Below are positions 25,194-33,573 of a stretch of 64,000 nucleotides of DNA, piece after piece. The translations under genes were made by a program, and so were the position numbers. The notes under the pieces were generated by a model. It did no database searches, had not been told where the DNA came from, and was given only the letters and a program-made list of their open reading frames with translations. The DNA is from Roseococcus thiosulfatophilus. Its GTDB lineage: Bacteria > Pseudomonadota > Alphaproteobacteria > Acetobacterales > Acetobacteraceae. The stretch lies in the NCBI RefSeq assembly GCF_017311575.1, contig NZ_JAFFQY010000008.1, positions 1-64,000 of the forward strand, written 5' to 3'. Position 1 is the first letter of the stretch; each line of letters begins with the position of its first letter.

Positions 25194-25247
25194 TTGGAAT
25201 ACAAAGACGGGCGTCTCTGCACACATGAATGAGGCTTCCGCACACAT
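25194..25247. promoter_or_regulatory. Candidate operators between the ABC and GntR genes
   Basis: The palindromic TTGGAATACAA (25194-25204) resembles FCD-GntR operators. Downstream, GCACACAT occurs twice in direct orientation (25219-25226 and 25240-25247), exactly 21 bases or two helical turns apart, the second ending at the GntR start codon. Both lie in the shared control region of the divergent operons. Confidence 0.45.
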
Positions 25248-25958
25248 ATGCGCGCAAAACAGGCATTGCCTGAGGCAGATTGGGCAGGTTCGGGGCGCAA
25301 GCCCGACGCCGCTCCCGGCCATGGCACGCTGGCCAACACCCTCTACCGCCGCCTGCGCGACGACATCGCGGGCGGGCGGCTGGACCCCGGCGCGCGGCTG
25401 GACGAGCAGGAGATCGCCGACCGCCACGGCTGTTCCCGCACCCCCGTGCGCGAGGCCTTCCGCCTGCTGGCGAGCGAGCGTCTGGTCGAGCTGCGCGGCC
25501 GGCAGGGTGCGGTGGTCCGCAGCATCTCCGCCCAGACGCTGATCGAGATGTTCCAGGTGATGGGGGAGCTGGAGGGGCTCTGCGCCCGCCTGGCCGCCCG
25601 GCGCAGCACACCGGCCCAGAACGCGGGTTTGCAGGCCATCCACGCGCGGCTGGAGGCCGCCGCCGACGACACGGCGGACGTCTTCTACGACATCAACGAG
25701 GAATTTCACGAGGCCATCTACGAGGCCGCGCACAACGCCTTCCTGGCCGAGGAAACCCGCCGCCTGCGCAACCGCGTGGCCGCCTATCGCCGCCGCGTGA
25801 CGCATATGCCGACCCGCGTGGAGGACACGCTGCGCGAGCATGCCGAGATCATGGCCGCCATCCTGGCGCGCGACCCCGAGGCGGCGCACCGCGCCATGCG
25901 CGCCCACCTGACGCTGCTGGGAGAGAACCTGCTGGACCTGATCGCGGGCCTCGACTGA
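25248..25958 (+). CDS. GntR-family regulator with FCD domain
   Basis: A 236-residue FadR-subfamily regulator. The winged helix (about residues 25-95) includes RLDEQEIADRHGCSRTPVREAFRLLASE. The FCD domain has the expected metal-site residues in NEEFHEAIYEAAHN and LREHAEIMAAI. It lies between the two arms of the catabolic locus, with operator-like repeats on both sides of the gene, so it very probably controls both arms in response to a pathway acid. Confidence 0.92.
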   Translation: MRAKQALPEADWAGSGRKPDAAPGHGTLANTLYRRLRDDIAGGRLDPGARLDEQEIADRHGCSRTPVREAFRLLASERLVELRGRQGAVVRSISAQTLIEMFQVMGELEGLCARLAARRSTPAQNAGLQAIHARLEAAADDTADVFYDINEEFHEAIYEAAHNAFLAEETRRLRNRVAAYRRRVTHMPTRVEDTLREHAEIMAAILARDPEAAHRAMRAHLTLLGENLLDLIAGLD

Positions 25959-25972
25959 CGCTTCCGCCCGTG

Positions 25973-26005
25973 TTGGTATGCATATTGCTGGTGCATGCAT
26001 ACAAC
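25973..26005 (+). promoter_or_regulatory. Inverted-repeat operator before the right-arm operon
   Basis: GTATGCAT (25976-25983) and ATGCATAC (25995-26002) form a perfect inverted repeat with an 11-base spacer. The flanks TGTTG and CAACA extend the symmetry with a one-base slip. The right half contains GCATACAA, half of the usual FCD-GntR site. It lies 21 bases before the TTG start of the dehydrogenase gene, where a repressor would block transcription. Confidence 0.6.
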
Positions 26006-26025
26006 ACGGACGAACGGAGTGCCCC

Positions 26026-26805
26026 TTGCAGCTTGATCTCGCGGGAAAGACCGCCCTCATCACCGGGGCCTCGAAGGGCATCGGTCTGGCCTGCGCCGAG
26101 GTGCTGGCCGAGGAGGGCTGCCACCTCCACCTCGCCGCCCGCAACGGCCCGGCCATGGAGGAGGCGGCGGCCAAGCTGCGCGCCGCCCATGGCGTGCGCG
26201 TCACAACCCATGCGATGGACCTGTCCACCACCGCGGCCATGGAACAACTGGCCGCCGCCGCGCAGGACGCCACCATCCTGATCAACAACGCCGGCGACAT
26301 CCCGGCGGGGCCGCTCGATGCCGTGAGCGATGCCGCGCTGCGCCAGGGCTTCGACCTGAAGGTCTTCGGCTACATCACCCTCACGCGCCTCTTCTATCCG
26401 CGGATGAAGGGGCGCGACGGCGTCATCGTGAACGTCATCGGCAATTCCGGCGAGAACTGGGATGCGAGCTATTTCGCGGGTTCCACCGGCAATGCGGCGC
26501 TGATGTCCTTCACCAAGGCCATCGGCGGCCGCAGCCTGGATGACGGCATCCGCGTGGTGGGCATCAACCCCGGCCCCGTCGCCACCGACCGCATGCTCAA
26601 GATCATGAAGGTGAAGGCGCGCGAGATGCTGGGCGATGAGGCGCGCTGGGAAGAACTCTTCGCGAAGTACCCCGGCAAGCGCCCCGCCACGGCGCGTGAG
26701 ACGGCCGATCTCTGCGCCTTCATGGCCTCGCCGCGCGCGGGCTACATCACGGGCACGGTCGTGACCATTGATGGCGGCATCTCGGCGCGCGGCTCGGTCA
26801 TCTGA
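26026..26805 (+). CDS. Short-chain dehydrogenase/reductase
   Basis: A 259-residue NAD(P)-dependent oxidoreductase. Seen: the cofactor loop TGASKGIG, the NNAG motif, and near residues 135-165 the stretch NVIGNSGENWDASYFAGSTGNAALMSFTKA. The usual Y-x3-K is not obvious: Tyr of SYFAGSTG is not followed four residues later by Lys, so the catalytic site deviates from the classical SDR pattern. The TTG at 26026 is chosen as start, with CGGAG seven bases before it; an upstream ATG at 25978 falls inside the operator. First gene of the right-arm operon. Confidence 0.85.
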   Translation: MQLDLAGKTALITGASKGIGLACAEVLAEEGCHLHLAARNGPAMEEAAAKLRAAHGVRVTTHAMDLSTTAAMEQLAAAAQDATILINNAGDIPAGPLDAVSDAALRQGFDLKVFGYITLTRLFYPRMKGRDGVIVNVIGNSGENWDASYFAGSTGNAALMSFTKAIGGRSLDDGIRVVGINPGPVATDRMLKIMKVKAREMLGDEARWEELFAKYPGKRPATARETADLCAFMASPRAGYITGTVVTIDGGISARGSVI

Positions 26806-27938
26806 TGGCCGGCGCCCTCACCCGCAACCGCTATTTCGACGAACTCAGCGCCACGCCGGGCCTGGCCTGGATGGGCCAGAACACCAACCACATCCCGGCC
26901 CACCCTTCCGTGCTGGCGGCGATGCACGCGGCGGTGGACGGGCTGGAATTCAACGCCTACGCGCCGCCGCTCGGCTTCGAGGCGCTGCGCGAAGCCATCC
27001 TGGCCGACCTCGGCGTGCGCGGTGCGGAGGCCCTGGTGACGGAGGGCGGCGTGAACGCGCTGGCGCTCGTCTGTCGCGCGCGCTGCCGGCCTGGCACCAC
27101 CTTCGTCACCACCGACCCGACGTGGAAATGGCCCTGCCTCTTCGCGCGCCAGGCGGGGGCGGAGGTGATCGAGATCCCGATCTACGACGCGGCGTGCAAC
27201 TACCGCCTCACGCCCGAGGCGCTGCGCGCGGCGGTGGATGCGCGCACCAGCGTCATCTACATCGTGGACCCCAACAACCCGCTTGGCATCTGCTACACGC
27301 GGGAGGAAATTGCGGCCTTCGCCGCCATCGCGGGTGAGGTCGGCGCGCTGCTGGTGCATGACTGCACCTATCGTGACTTCGCCGATGGCCACCACCCGGC
27401 GCTACTGGAGGCGCCGGACCATGCCGTCGTCTCGCTGTCCTTCTCCAAATGGCTGGGCCTCGCGGGGCTTCGCATCGGCGCGCTGGTGGCGCCGGCCGGG
27501 CTGCTGGAGGAATTCGCGGACCAGGCCACGGGCGTGCTCGGCGCCAGCGTCATCGCGCAGCGCGCGGCGCTGGCGGGCCTCGCCGTGAAGCCCGAATGGA
27601 TGGCGGGGGTGCGCGCCACCACGCGCGCCAACAACGCCCTGATCCGTGACGCGGCGCTTCGCATCCCGGGCTTCTCCGTGCCCGTCTGGCCGAGCCACGG
27701 CAACTTCCTGGTGGTGGAGACCGAGGCCGCGGGCATCCGCCCCGAGGCCCTGGTGGAGGCGGCGCGGCGCGAGGGCATCATGATCCGCCAGGGCAGCTAT
27801 CACACCGCGCGCTTCGGGCACCGCTTCGTGAAGATCAGCACCTCCGTCCCCGGCGAATGGGCGGAGAAGCTGGCCGATCGCCTGTCCGCCTTGGTCGCGA
27901 CGGCGCGCACGCTGAACGACCTCACGCCGCAATTCTGA
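26805..27938 (+). CDS. Class I/II pyridoxal-phosphate aminotransferase
   Basis: A 377-residue fold-type I enzyme. Seen: the substrate loop YAPPLGFEALREAI, the DPNNPLGICYT segment whose Asn and Pro hold the cofactor, Asp of HDCTYRDF, and the Schiff-base lysine in SFSKWLGLAGLRIG. It would move an amino group to or from a pathway intermediate. The start overlaps the dehydrogenase stop by one base (TGATG). Confidence 0.9.
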   Translation: MAGALTRNRYFDELSATPGLAWMGQNTNHIPAHPSVLAAMHAAVDGLEFNAYAPPLGFEALREAILADLGVRGAEALVTEGGVNALALVCRARCRPGTTFVTTDPTWKWPCLFARQAGAEVIEIPIYDAACNYRLTPEALRAAVDARTSVIYIVDPNNPLGICYTREEIAAFAAIAGEVGALLVHDCTYRDFADGHHPALLEAPDHAVVSLSFSKWLGLAGLRIGALVAPAGLLEEFADQATGVLGASVIAQRAALAGLAVKPEWMAGVRATTRANNALIRDAALRIPGFSVPVWPSHGNFLVVETEAAGIRPEALVEAARREGIMIRQGSYHTARFGHRFVKISTSVPGEWAEKLADRLSALVATARTLNDLTPQF

Positions 27939-27949
27939 GAGGGACACCC

Positions 27950-28831
27950 ATGCCGCGCATCACCACGCCGGACGGCATCAGCCTGCACTATGAGGAAGCG
28001 GGCACCGGCACGCCCATCCTCTTCATCCACGAATTCGGCGGCAACCATGACAGCTGGGAGCCGCAGATGCGCCATTTCGCGCGGCGGCACCGCTGCATCA
28101 CCTATGCCGCGCGCGGCTACCCGCCCTCCGACGTGCCGACGGATGTCGAGCAATATTCCCAGGCCATCGCGGTGGCCGATGCGGTGGCGGTGCTGGACGG
28201 GCTGGGCATCGCCCGCGCGCATATCGTGGGCCTCTCCATGGGCGGCTTCGCCACCGTGCATTTCGGGCTGCGCGCGCCGGAACGCGCCCTGTCGCTCACC
28301 GTCGCCGGCGCCGGCTATGGCTGCGAGAAGGAGCATGAAGAATACTTCCGCGGCGTCTCCCTGGAAGTGGCCCGCCGCTTCGCCACCGACGGCGCCCGCG
28401 CCTTCGCGCCCATCTACGCGGAAGGCGCGAGCCGCGTGCAGTTCCAGAACAAGGACCCGCGCGGCTGGCGCGAATTCGCGGACCGGCTGGCGACGCATTC
28501 GGATGTCGGCGCCTCGCTCACCATGCGGGGCGTGCAGGCGCGGCGTCCCTCCTTCTGGGATCTGGAGGAGGAGCTGCGCGCCATGCCCATCCCCACCCTC
28601 GTCATCGTGGGCGATGAGGACGATCATTGCCTGCAGCCCGGCATCTTCCTCAAGAAGACGCTGCCCGCCTGCGGCCTCTCGGTCTTTCCCAAGACCGGCC
28701 ACACGCTGAACCTGGAGGAACCCGCCTGGTTCAACATGCACCTGGCGGAGTTCATCGCGCAGGTGGAGGCCGGGCGCTGGGAGGCACGCGACCCCCGCGC
28801 CCTGCCCGGCCAGATCATGCGGACGGATTGA
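27950..28831 (+). CDS. Alpha/beta hydrolase
   Basis: A 293-residue hydrolase with the oxyanion strand FIHEFGGNHDSW, the nucleophile elbow GLSMGG (Ser), an acid in VIVGDEDDHC and the catalytic His in KTGHTLNLE. Relatives include ring-fission product hydrolases, enol-lactonases and acetamidomethylene-succinate hydrolase of vitamin B6 breakdown. The frame is open 31 codons upstream, but the ATG at 27950 follows GAGAGGGA and leaves an 11-base gap to the aminotransferase gene. Confidence 0.9.
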   Translation: MPRITTPDGISLHYEEAGTGTPILFIHEFGGNHDSWEPQMRHFARRHRCITYAARGYPPSDVPTDVEQYSQAIAVADAVAVLDGLGIARAHIVGLSMGGFATVHFGLRAPERALSLTVAGAGYGCEKEHEEYFRGVSLEVARRFATDGARAFAPIYAEGASRVQFQNKDPRGWREFADRLATHSDVGASLTMRGVQARRPSFWDLEEELRAMPIPTLVIVGDEDDHCLQPGIFLKKTLPACGLSVFPKTGHTLNLEEPAWFNMHLAEFIAQVEAGRWEARDPRALPGQIMRTD

Positions 28832-28833
28832 GC

Positions 28834-30036
28834 ATGTCGCGCCTCTGGGACCGGCTGATGCGCCTCGCCGAGATCGGCGCACGGGGCGATGGCGGGGTGA
28901 ACCGCCAGGCGCTGACGCCGGGCGAGGTCGAGGCCTGGCGCCTCATGCTGGAATGGGCGGCCGGGGCGGGGTTGGAAGCCGCCACCGATGATGCTGGGAA
29001 CCTGTTCCTCACCCGCGCCGGCCGCGACCGCACCCTCCCGCCCGCGGTCATCGGCAGCCACCTGGACACCCAGCCGAACGGTGGGAAATTCGACGGCGCC
29101 TGGGGCGTGCTGGCCGCGCTGGAGGCCGTGGCGGACACTGGCTTCATCCCCGCCCGCGACATCAGCGTCGTCGCCTGGAGCAATGAGGAAGGCAGCCGCT
29201 TCGCCCCGGGCATGACGGGCAGCGAAGCCTTCGCGGGGGTGCGGCCCCTCACCGCCATCCGCGCCCTGCGCGATGCCGAGGGCACCACCCTGGGCGATGC
29301 GCTGGACACGCTGCACGCCGCCTTCCCTGCCCTACCTCGCCTGCCCCTGAAGCGCGAATTCGCCTTCTGCATCGAGCCGCATATCGAGCAGGCGACGTTG
29401 TTGGAGGAGGCCGGTATCCCCATCGGCATCGTCACCGGCATCCAGGGCAAGATCACCTTCGAAGTCGTGCTGGAGGGCGAGGAAGGCCATGCCGGCACGC
29501 GCGACATGGCGCTGCGGCGCGATGCGGTGATGGCTTTCGCCCGCATCGCCGAGCGCATGCAGCGCGAGGTGGGCGAGGCGGACCCCATCGTGAAGTTCAC
29601 CATCGGGCGCGTGCAGGTGGTGCCCAACGCACCCTCCGTCATCGCGGGGCGCGTGGTGTTCCGCATTGATCTTCGCCACCCGGACAATGCCGCGCTGGAA
29701 CGTGCTGGCGCGCGGCTGGAGGTCATCGCGTCGGAAGAAGCCGCGCCCTGCGGCGTCACCATCACGCGGCTGGTCCACGCACCCTCCAACAGCTTTGACG
29801 AGGGGCTGCGCGCGCGCCTGGCCGCCACGGCCACGCGGCTCGGCCTGCCGCACATGGCTTTGCTCTCGGCGGCCGGGCATGACGCGCGCCACATGGCGCC
29901 GCGCTGCCCCACGGCCATGATCTTCATCCCCTGCCGCGGCGGCGTCAGCCACTCGCCGCGGGAATGGGCCGAGCCCGCGCATGTGGAGGCCGGCGCCGCC
30001 GTCCTTGCTGAGACCGTGAAGGAGTTGTGCGCATGA
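28834..30036 (+). CDS. M20-family amidohydrolase (allantoate amidohydrolase / N-carbamoyl-amino acid hydrolase type)
   Basis: A 400-residue zinc amidohydrolase. Metal ligands are seen in GSHLDTQPNGGKFDGAWG (His, Asp) and SNEEGSRFAPGMTGS (Glu pair), with a further His in EPHIEQ. The dimerisation domain occupies the middle. The family cleaves carbamoyl or ureido groups, releasing ammonia and CO2 or urea derivatives. The start is 2 bases after the hydrolase stop. It implies that the pathway yields an N-carbamoyl or N-acyl intermediate. Allantoate itself is possible, given the allantoinase at 43385. Confidence 0.88.
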   Translation: MSRLWDRLMRLAEIGARGDGGVNRQALTPGEVEAWRLMLEWAAGAGLEAATDDAGNLFLTRAGRDRTLPPAVIGSHLDTQPNGGKFDGAWGVLAALEAVADTGFIPARDISVVAWSNEEGSRFAPGMTGSEAFAGVRPLTAIRALRDAEGTTLGDALDTLHAAFPALPRLPLKREFAFCIEPHIEQATLLEEAGIPIGIVTGIQGKITFEVVLEGEEGHAGTRDMALRRDAVMAFARIAERMQREVGEADPIVKFTIGRVQVVPNAPSVIAGRVVFRIDLRHPDNAALERAGARLEVIASEEAAPCGVTITRLVHAPSNSFDEGLRARLAATATRLGLPHMALLSAAGHDARHMAPRCPTAMIFIPCRGGVSHSPREWAEPAHVEAGAAVLAETVKELCA

Positions 30037-30935
30037 TGGACATGGCCGCGCTGCCTGTGCAGCGCCCCGAACGCCCCGCGAATGCCGCCGCGGCAAGGGC
30101 GCGCTTCTTCAATTCGGGCAACGCCTTCAACGTGAAGCTGGCGCCGGTGCCGGCCGCGGATTTCGGCGCGGTCGTGGCCGCAGCCTTCGCGCCGGAGGCC
30201 GCCACGGGCGTGCATCTCTGCGACCAATCCGCCGCCTTCGGCTGCCCCTTCCCCGCCACCACGCCGCTGATGCTGGCGCGCTATGCCGTGATCCGCGCGG
30301 GCGAGACGCTGGCCTTCGACAGCGACGCCACGGGCCTCATCGGCTGCGTGCTGCGCGGCGCGGGTGCCGCGGACAGCTTCACCTGGGGCGAGGGCGATGT
30401 CTTCCTGCTGCCGGGTGGACAGGTGTCGCTCACCGCCTCGTCCCATGCGGTGCTCTGGCTGGTGGGGAACGAACCACTGCTGGCCTTCGAGGGGCTGCGC
30501 CCCGGCCCCGCCACCATGGCGCCCGTGCACTTCCCGTCGGCCGAGATCGAACGCCAGCTCGCCCTCATCGGCGCCTGCACCAGCAATGACAGCACGACGG
30601 GGCTGGCGCTGATCTTCAGCTCGGACGGGCTCGAGGCCTGGCGGAACCTGACGGCGAGCATGACGCTCTCCCTCAACACCCTGCCCCCGCGCGAAAACCA
30701 GCGCGCCCATCGCCACAACGCCGCCGCCATCACGCTCGTGCTGCAGGGCGAGGATTGCCATTCGCGCATTTCAGGTGAAATGCGGCCCTGGAGCCTGCAC
30801 AACACCCTCGTCACCCCGCCGGGTGAGCCGCACTCGCACCACAATGGCGGCGATGTGCAGGCCCGCTTCCTGATCGTCCAGGATGGCGGGCTGCACTACC
30901 ACGCGCGCACGATGGGGTTCGCCTTCCTGGAGTGA
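30033..30935 (+). CDS. Bicupin-domain protein
   Basis: A 300-residue protein with two cupin folds. The second has a metal-binding pattern around RAHRHNAAAITLVLQGED and GEPHSHHNGGD; the first lacks clear ligands. Gentisate dioxygenase-like ring-cleaving enzymes and sugar isomerases share this layout. The start at 30033 overlaps the amidohydrolase stop (ATGA) with GGAG eight bases before it. It is the last gene of the right arm; a role as ring-opening dioxygenase or isomerase is inference. Confidence 0.85.
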   Translation: MMDMAALPVQRPERPANAAAARARFFNSGNAFNVKLAPVPAADFGAVVAAAFAPEAATGVHLCDQSAAFGCPFPATTPLMLARYAVIRAGETLAFDSDATGLIGCVLRGAGAADSFTWGEGDVFLLPGGQVSLTASSHAVLWLVGNEPLLAFEGLRPGPATMAPVHFPSAEIERQLALIGACTSNDSTTGLALIFSSDGLEAWRNLTASMTLSLNTLPPRENQRAHRHNAAAITLVLQGEDCHSRISGEMRPWSLHNTLVTPPGEPHSHHNGGDVQARFLIVQDGGLHYHARTMGFAFLE

Positions 30936-30936
30936 G

Positions 30937-32382
30937 CTAGAACGCCCCCAGGAAGGTCGCGGCCAGGATCGCCACCACCAGTGCCAGCAGCGGGAACACC
31001 ACGGCCACCATGGCGAGGTCGCCATAGGATTGCCGGTGCGTCAGCCCGCAAATGGCCAGCAGCGTCACCACCGCACCATTGTGCGGCAGGCTGTCGAGCC
31101 CGCCTGTCGCGATGGCGGTGATGCGGTGCAGCGCCTCGGGCGCGATACCCGCCGCGGCACCCATCTGCACATAGGTTTCGCCGAGCGTGGAGAGCGCGAT
31201 GCTCATGCCGCCCGAGGCCGAGCCCGTGATGCCCGCCAGCACATTCACCGCGATAGCGAGGGAGACCAGCGGGTTCTCGCCGCCGATGCCCAGCACGCCC
31301 TGCCGCACCAGGTCGAAGGCCGGAAGCGCGGCGATGACCGCGCCGAACCCCACCAGCGAGGCCGTGTTGAAGATGGGCAGCACCGAGGCATTGGCGCCCG
31401 CGTCCAGTGAGGTCTTCACCGAAGCAAGCCGCCGCCAATTCGTCGCCACCAGCACCAGGATGGCGGCGCTCAGCGCCAGGATGATGGACCAGACGCCCAG
31501 CACGGAAGAGAGCCCCACGCCGCCGAAGCGCGGCTCGGCCAGGAAGGCCGTGTCCCAGGCGGGGATGACGAAGCTGGAGAAGATCAGGTTCGCCAGGATC
31601 ACCACCACCACCGGCAGCACGGCCAGCAGGAAGGGCGGCTGGGCGGGGGCGGGCGCGGGTTCGATCTCGGCCACGTCGAAGCCCTCGCCCGCCGCGCGCT
31701 CACGCATGTCGCGGTTGGGCGCCGGGGCGTGGTCGGGGTGGTCGCCATAGCCCTCGCCACGTGCGCGCGCCGAGGCGGCACGGCGCATCAGCCACCACTG
31801 CCCCGCGCCGAACATCACCACCGCCGCCAGGATGCCCAGGCCCGGGGCCGCGAAGGGCGTGGTGCCGAAGAAGGGCATGGGGATGGCGTTCTGGATGGCG
31901 GGCGTGCCCGGCAGCGCCGTCATGGTGAAGGTGAAGGCGCCGAGCGCGATGGTGGCCGGGATCAGCCGCTTCGGGATGTCCGCCTCGCGGAACAGGCTGG
32001 CCGCGATGGGATAGATGGCGAAGGCCACAACGAAAAGCGAGACGCCGCCATAGGTCAGGATGGCGCAGGCCAGCACCACGGCCAGGATGGCCTGACCCCC
32101 GCCCAGTCGCGCCACCAGCCCCTGCGCGATGGCGCGCGCCGCCCCGCTGTCATCCATCAGCCGCCCGAAGATGGCGCCCAGCAGGAACAGCGGGAAGAAG
32201 GAGATGACGAAGCCGCCGGCCGAGGTCATGAAGACCTGGGTGTAGAGGCCCAGCAGCGGTGCGCCCGCGAAGACCGCCGCCAGCAGCGCCATGGCCGGTG
32301 CCAGCAGCAGCACCGAGATGCCGCGATAGGCCAGGAAGATCAGCAGCCCCAGCGCCAGCAGGACGCCCGCGAGGCCCATCAT
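30937..32382 (-). CDS. GntP-family transporter
   Basis: A 481-residue membrane protein with about 12 helices of the gluconate:proton symporter (GntP) type. It contains the GGVSLFVVAFAIYPIAASLF and TGSASGGMSIALS segments and the SLPHNGAVVTLL motif of the family. A hydrophilic cytoplasmic loop rich in charged residues (about residues 195-240) separates the halves. Substrates are sugar acids or hydroxy acids. It overlaps the patatin gene by 4 bases and ends one base before the convergent cupin gene, so it may serve the neighbouring catabolic locus. Confidence 0.87.
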   Translation of the reverse strand: MMGLAGVLLALGLLIFLAYRGISVLLLAPAMALLAAVFAGAPLLGLYTQVFMTSAGGFVISFFPLFLLGAIFGRLMDDSGAARAIAQGLVARLGGGQAILAVVLACAILTYGGVSLFVVAFAIYPIAASLFREADIPKRLIPATIALGAFTFTMTALPGTPAIQNAIPMPFFGTTPFAAPGLGILAAVVMFGAGQWWLMRRAASARARGEGYGDHPDHAPAPNRDMRERAAGEGFDVAEIEPAPAPAQPPFLLAVLPVVVVILANLIFSSFVIPAWDTAFLAEPRFGGVGLSSVLGVWSIILALSAAILVLVATNWRRLASVKTSLDAGANASVLPIFNTASLVGFGAVIAALPAFDLVRQGVLGIGGENPLVSLAIAVNVLAGITGSASGGMSIALSTLGETYVQMGAAAGIAPEALHRITAIATGGLDSLPHNGAVVTLLAICGLTHRQSYGDLAMVAVVFPLLALVVAILAATFLGAF

Positions 32383-33437
32383 TTCGTGCGCTCCTTGGGC
32401 GCCTGGCCCGGCTCGCGCAGCGTGCCCAGGAACAGCGTCTCGGGGTCGAAGGTGGAACGCTGGCCGATATCGTCGCGGTGGCGCGCCAGCCAGGCATCGG
32501 CCGCGGCCCGACCATGGTCGCGCAGATGCGTCAGGAAATCCCACTCCGCATTGAGCTTGGAGGAGGCGGAGAGATGCTCCAGCCCCTGCCCGCCGATGCG
32601 GTGCAGCCGCATGTCGCGGTAGCGTTCGTTCTCCAGCCCCTCCGCCTTGATGAGGCGGCGCAACAGCGTGATGGCGCGCAATTCCTTGATGAGCGCCGCG
32701 TTGAAGGTGATCTCGTTCAGCCGGTTCTGGATCTCGGCCGCCGTGGTGGGCAGTTCCTCGCTGCGGATGGGGTTGATCTGCACGATCATCAGGTCGCGGC
32801 AGTCGCTCTCATCCACCAGCGGGTAGAGGGCGGGGTTGCCCATGTAGCCGCCATCCCAATAGGGCTCGCCGTCAATCTCCACCGCCTTGTAGAGGGTGGG
32901 CAGGCAGGCGGAGGCCATCACCGCATCCACCGTCAGCTCGCCGCGGCGGAAGGTGCGCGGCAGGCCGGTGCGGACATTGGTGGCGGTGACGAACAGCTTC
33001 ACCGACTGGCACGCATTGACGTTGTCGAAATCCACCGCGGCTTCGAGCACGTCGCGCAGCGGGTTCAGGTCGAAGAGGTTCAGCTCATAGGGCGAGGCCA
33101 GGCGCGACAGCAGGTCCATGGCGATGTAGCCGGGCGAGGTGTCCAGGCTCCATCGCCCCATCAGCCGGTCGATCGGGCTGCGCTGGATGGGGCTGAAGCG
33201 CGCGGCGTCGCTCACCGCGCGCCAGAATTTTTCCAATGCCTCGCGCGCGCCTTCGCGCCCGCCGCGCACCAGCCCATCGGCCAGCACCACGGCGTTCATG
33301 GCGCCGGCGCTGGTGCCGCTGATGGCCTCGATGTCGAGCTGGCCATCTTCCAGCAGGCGGTCAAGCACACCCCAGCTATAGGCGCCATGGGCGCCCCCGC
33401 CCTGCAGGGCCAGTTCGATCTTCTTGTCGCCGTTCAC
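32379..33437 (-). CDS. Patatin-like phospholipase
   Basis: A 352-residue lipid acyl hydrolase. The oxyanion loop LQGGGAHGAY, the nucleophile GTSAG (Ser near residue 43) and the catalytic Asp in DGGYMGNPAL complete the Ser-Asp dyad. Start is GTG at 33437, six bases after AGGAGG. There is no signal peptide, so it probably works in the cytoplasm or is exported otherwise. Operonic with the GntP transporter, an odd partnership. Confidence 0.9.
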   Translation of the reverse strand: MNGDKKIELALQGGGAHGAYSWGVLDRLLEDGQLDIEAISGTSAGAMNAVVLADGLVRGGREGAREALEKFWRAVSDAARFSPIQRSPIDRLMGRWSLDTSPGYIAMDLLSRLASPYELNLFDLNPLRDVLEAAVDFDNVNACQSVKLFVTATNVRTGLPRTFRRGELTVDAVMASACLPTLYKAVEIDGEPYWDGGYMGNPALYPLVDESDCRDLMIVQINPIRSEELPTTAAEIQNRLNEITFNAALIKELRAITLLRRLIKAEGLENERYRDMRLHRIGGQGLEHLSASSKLNAEWDFLTHLRDHGRAAADAWLARHRDDIGQRSTFDPETLFLGTLREPGQAPKERTK

Positions 33438-33503
33438 GCGCGCCTCCTGCCAGTGTCGCCCCCGGTGTTGCCACCGGAGGCGTCCAGACCTGTTCAGCGC
33501 ATG

Positions 33504-33533
33504 AGTTTACCAGACGATGCTGCGGTGCAGCAA
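33504..33533 (-). promoter_or_regulatory. Putative promoter of the patatin-GntP operon
   Basis: Read on the minus strand, TTGCTG (33533-33528) and TAAACT (33509-33504) are separated by 18 bases, a fair sigma-70 promoter. The short hairpin CCGGTG-TTGC-CACCGG (33462-33477) lies in the leader before the GTG start. Confidence 0.4.
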
Positions 33534-33573
33534 ATTTTCTGACGGCGGGTTAATCTGTCACGCCCGAGGCCGG

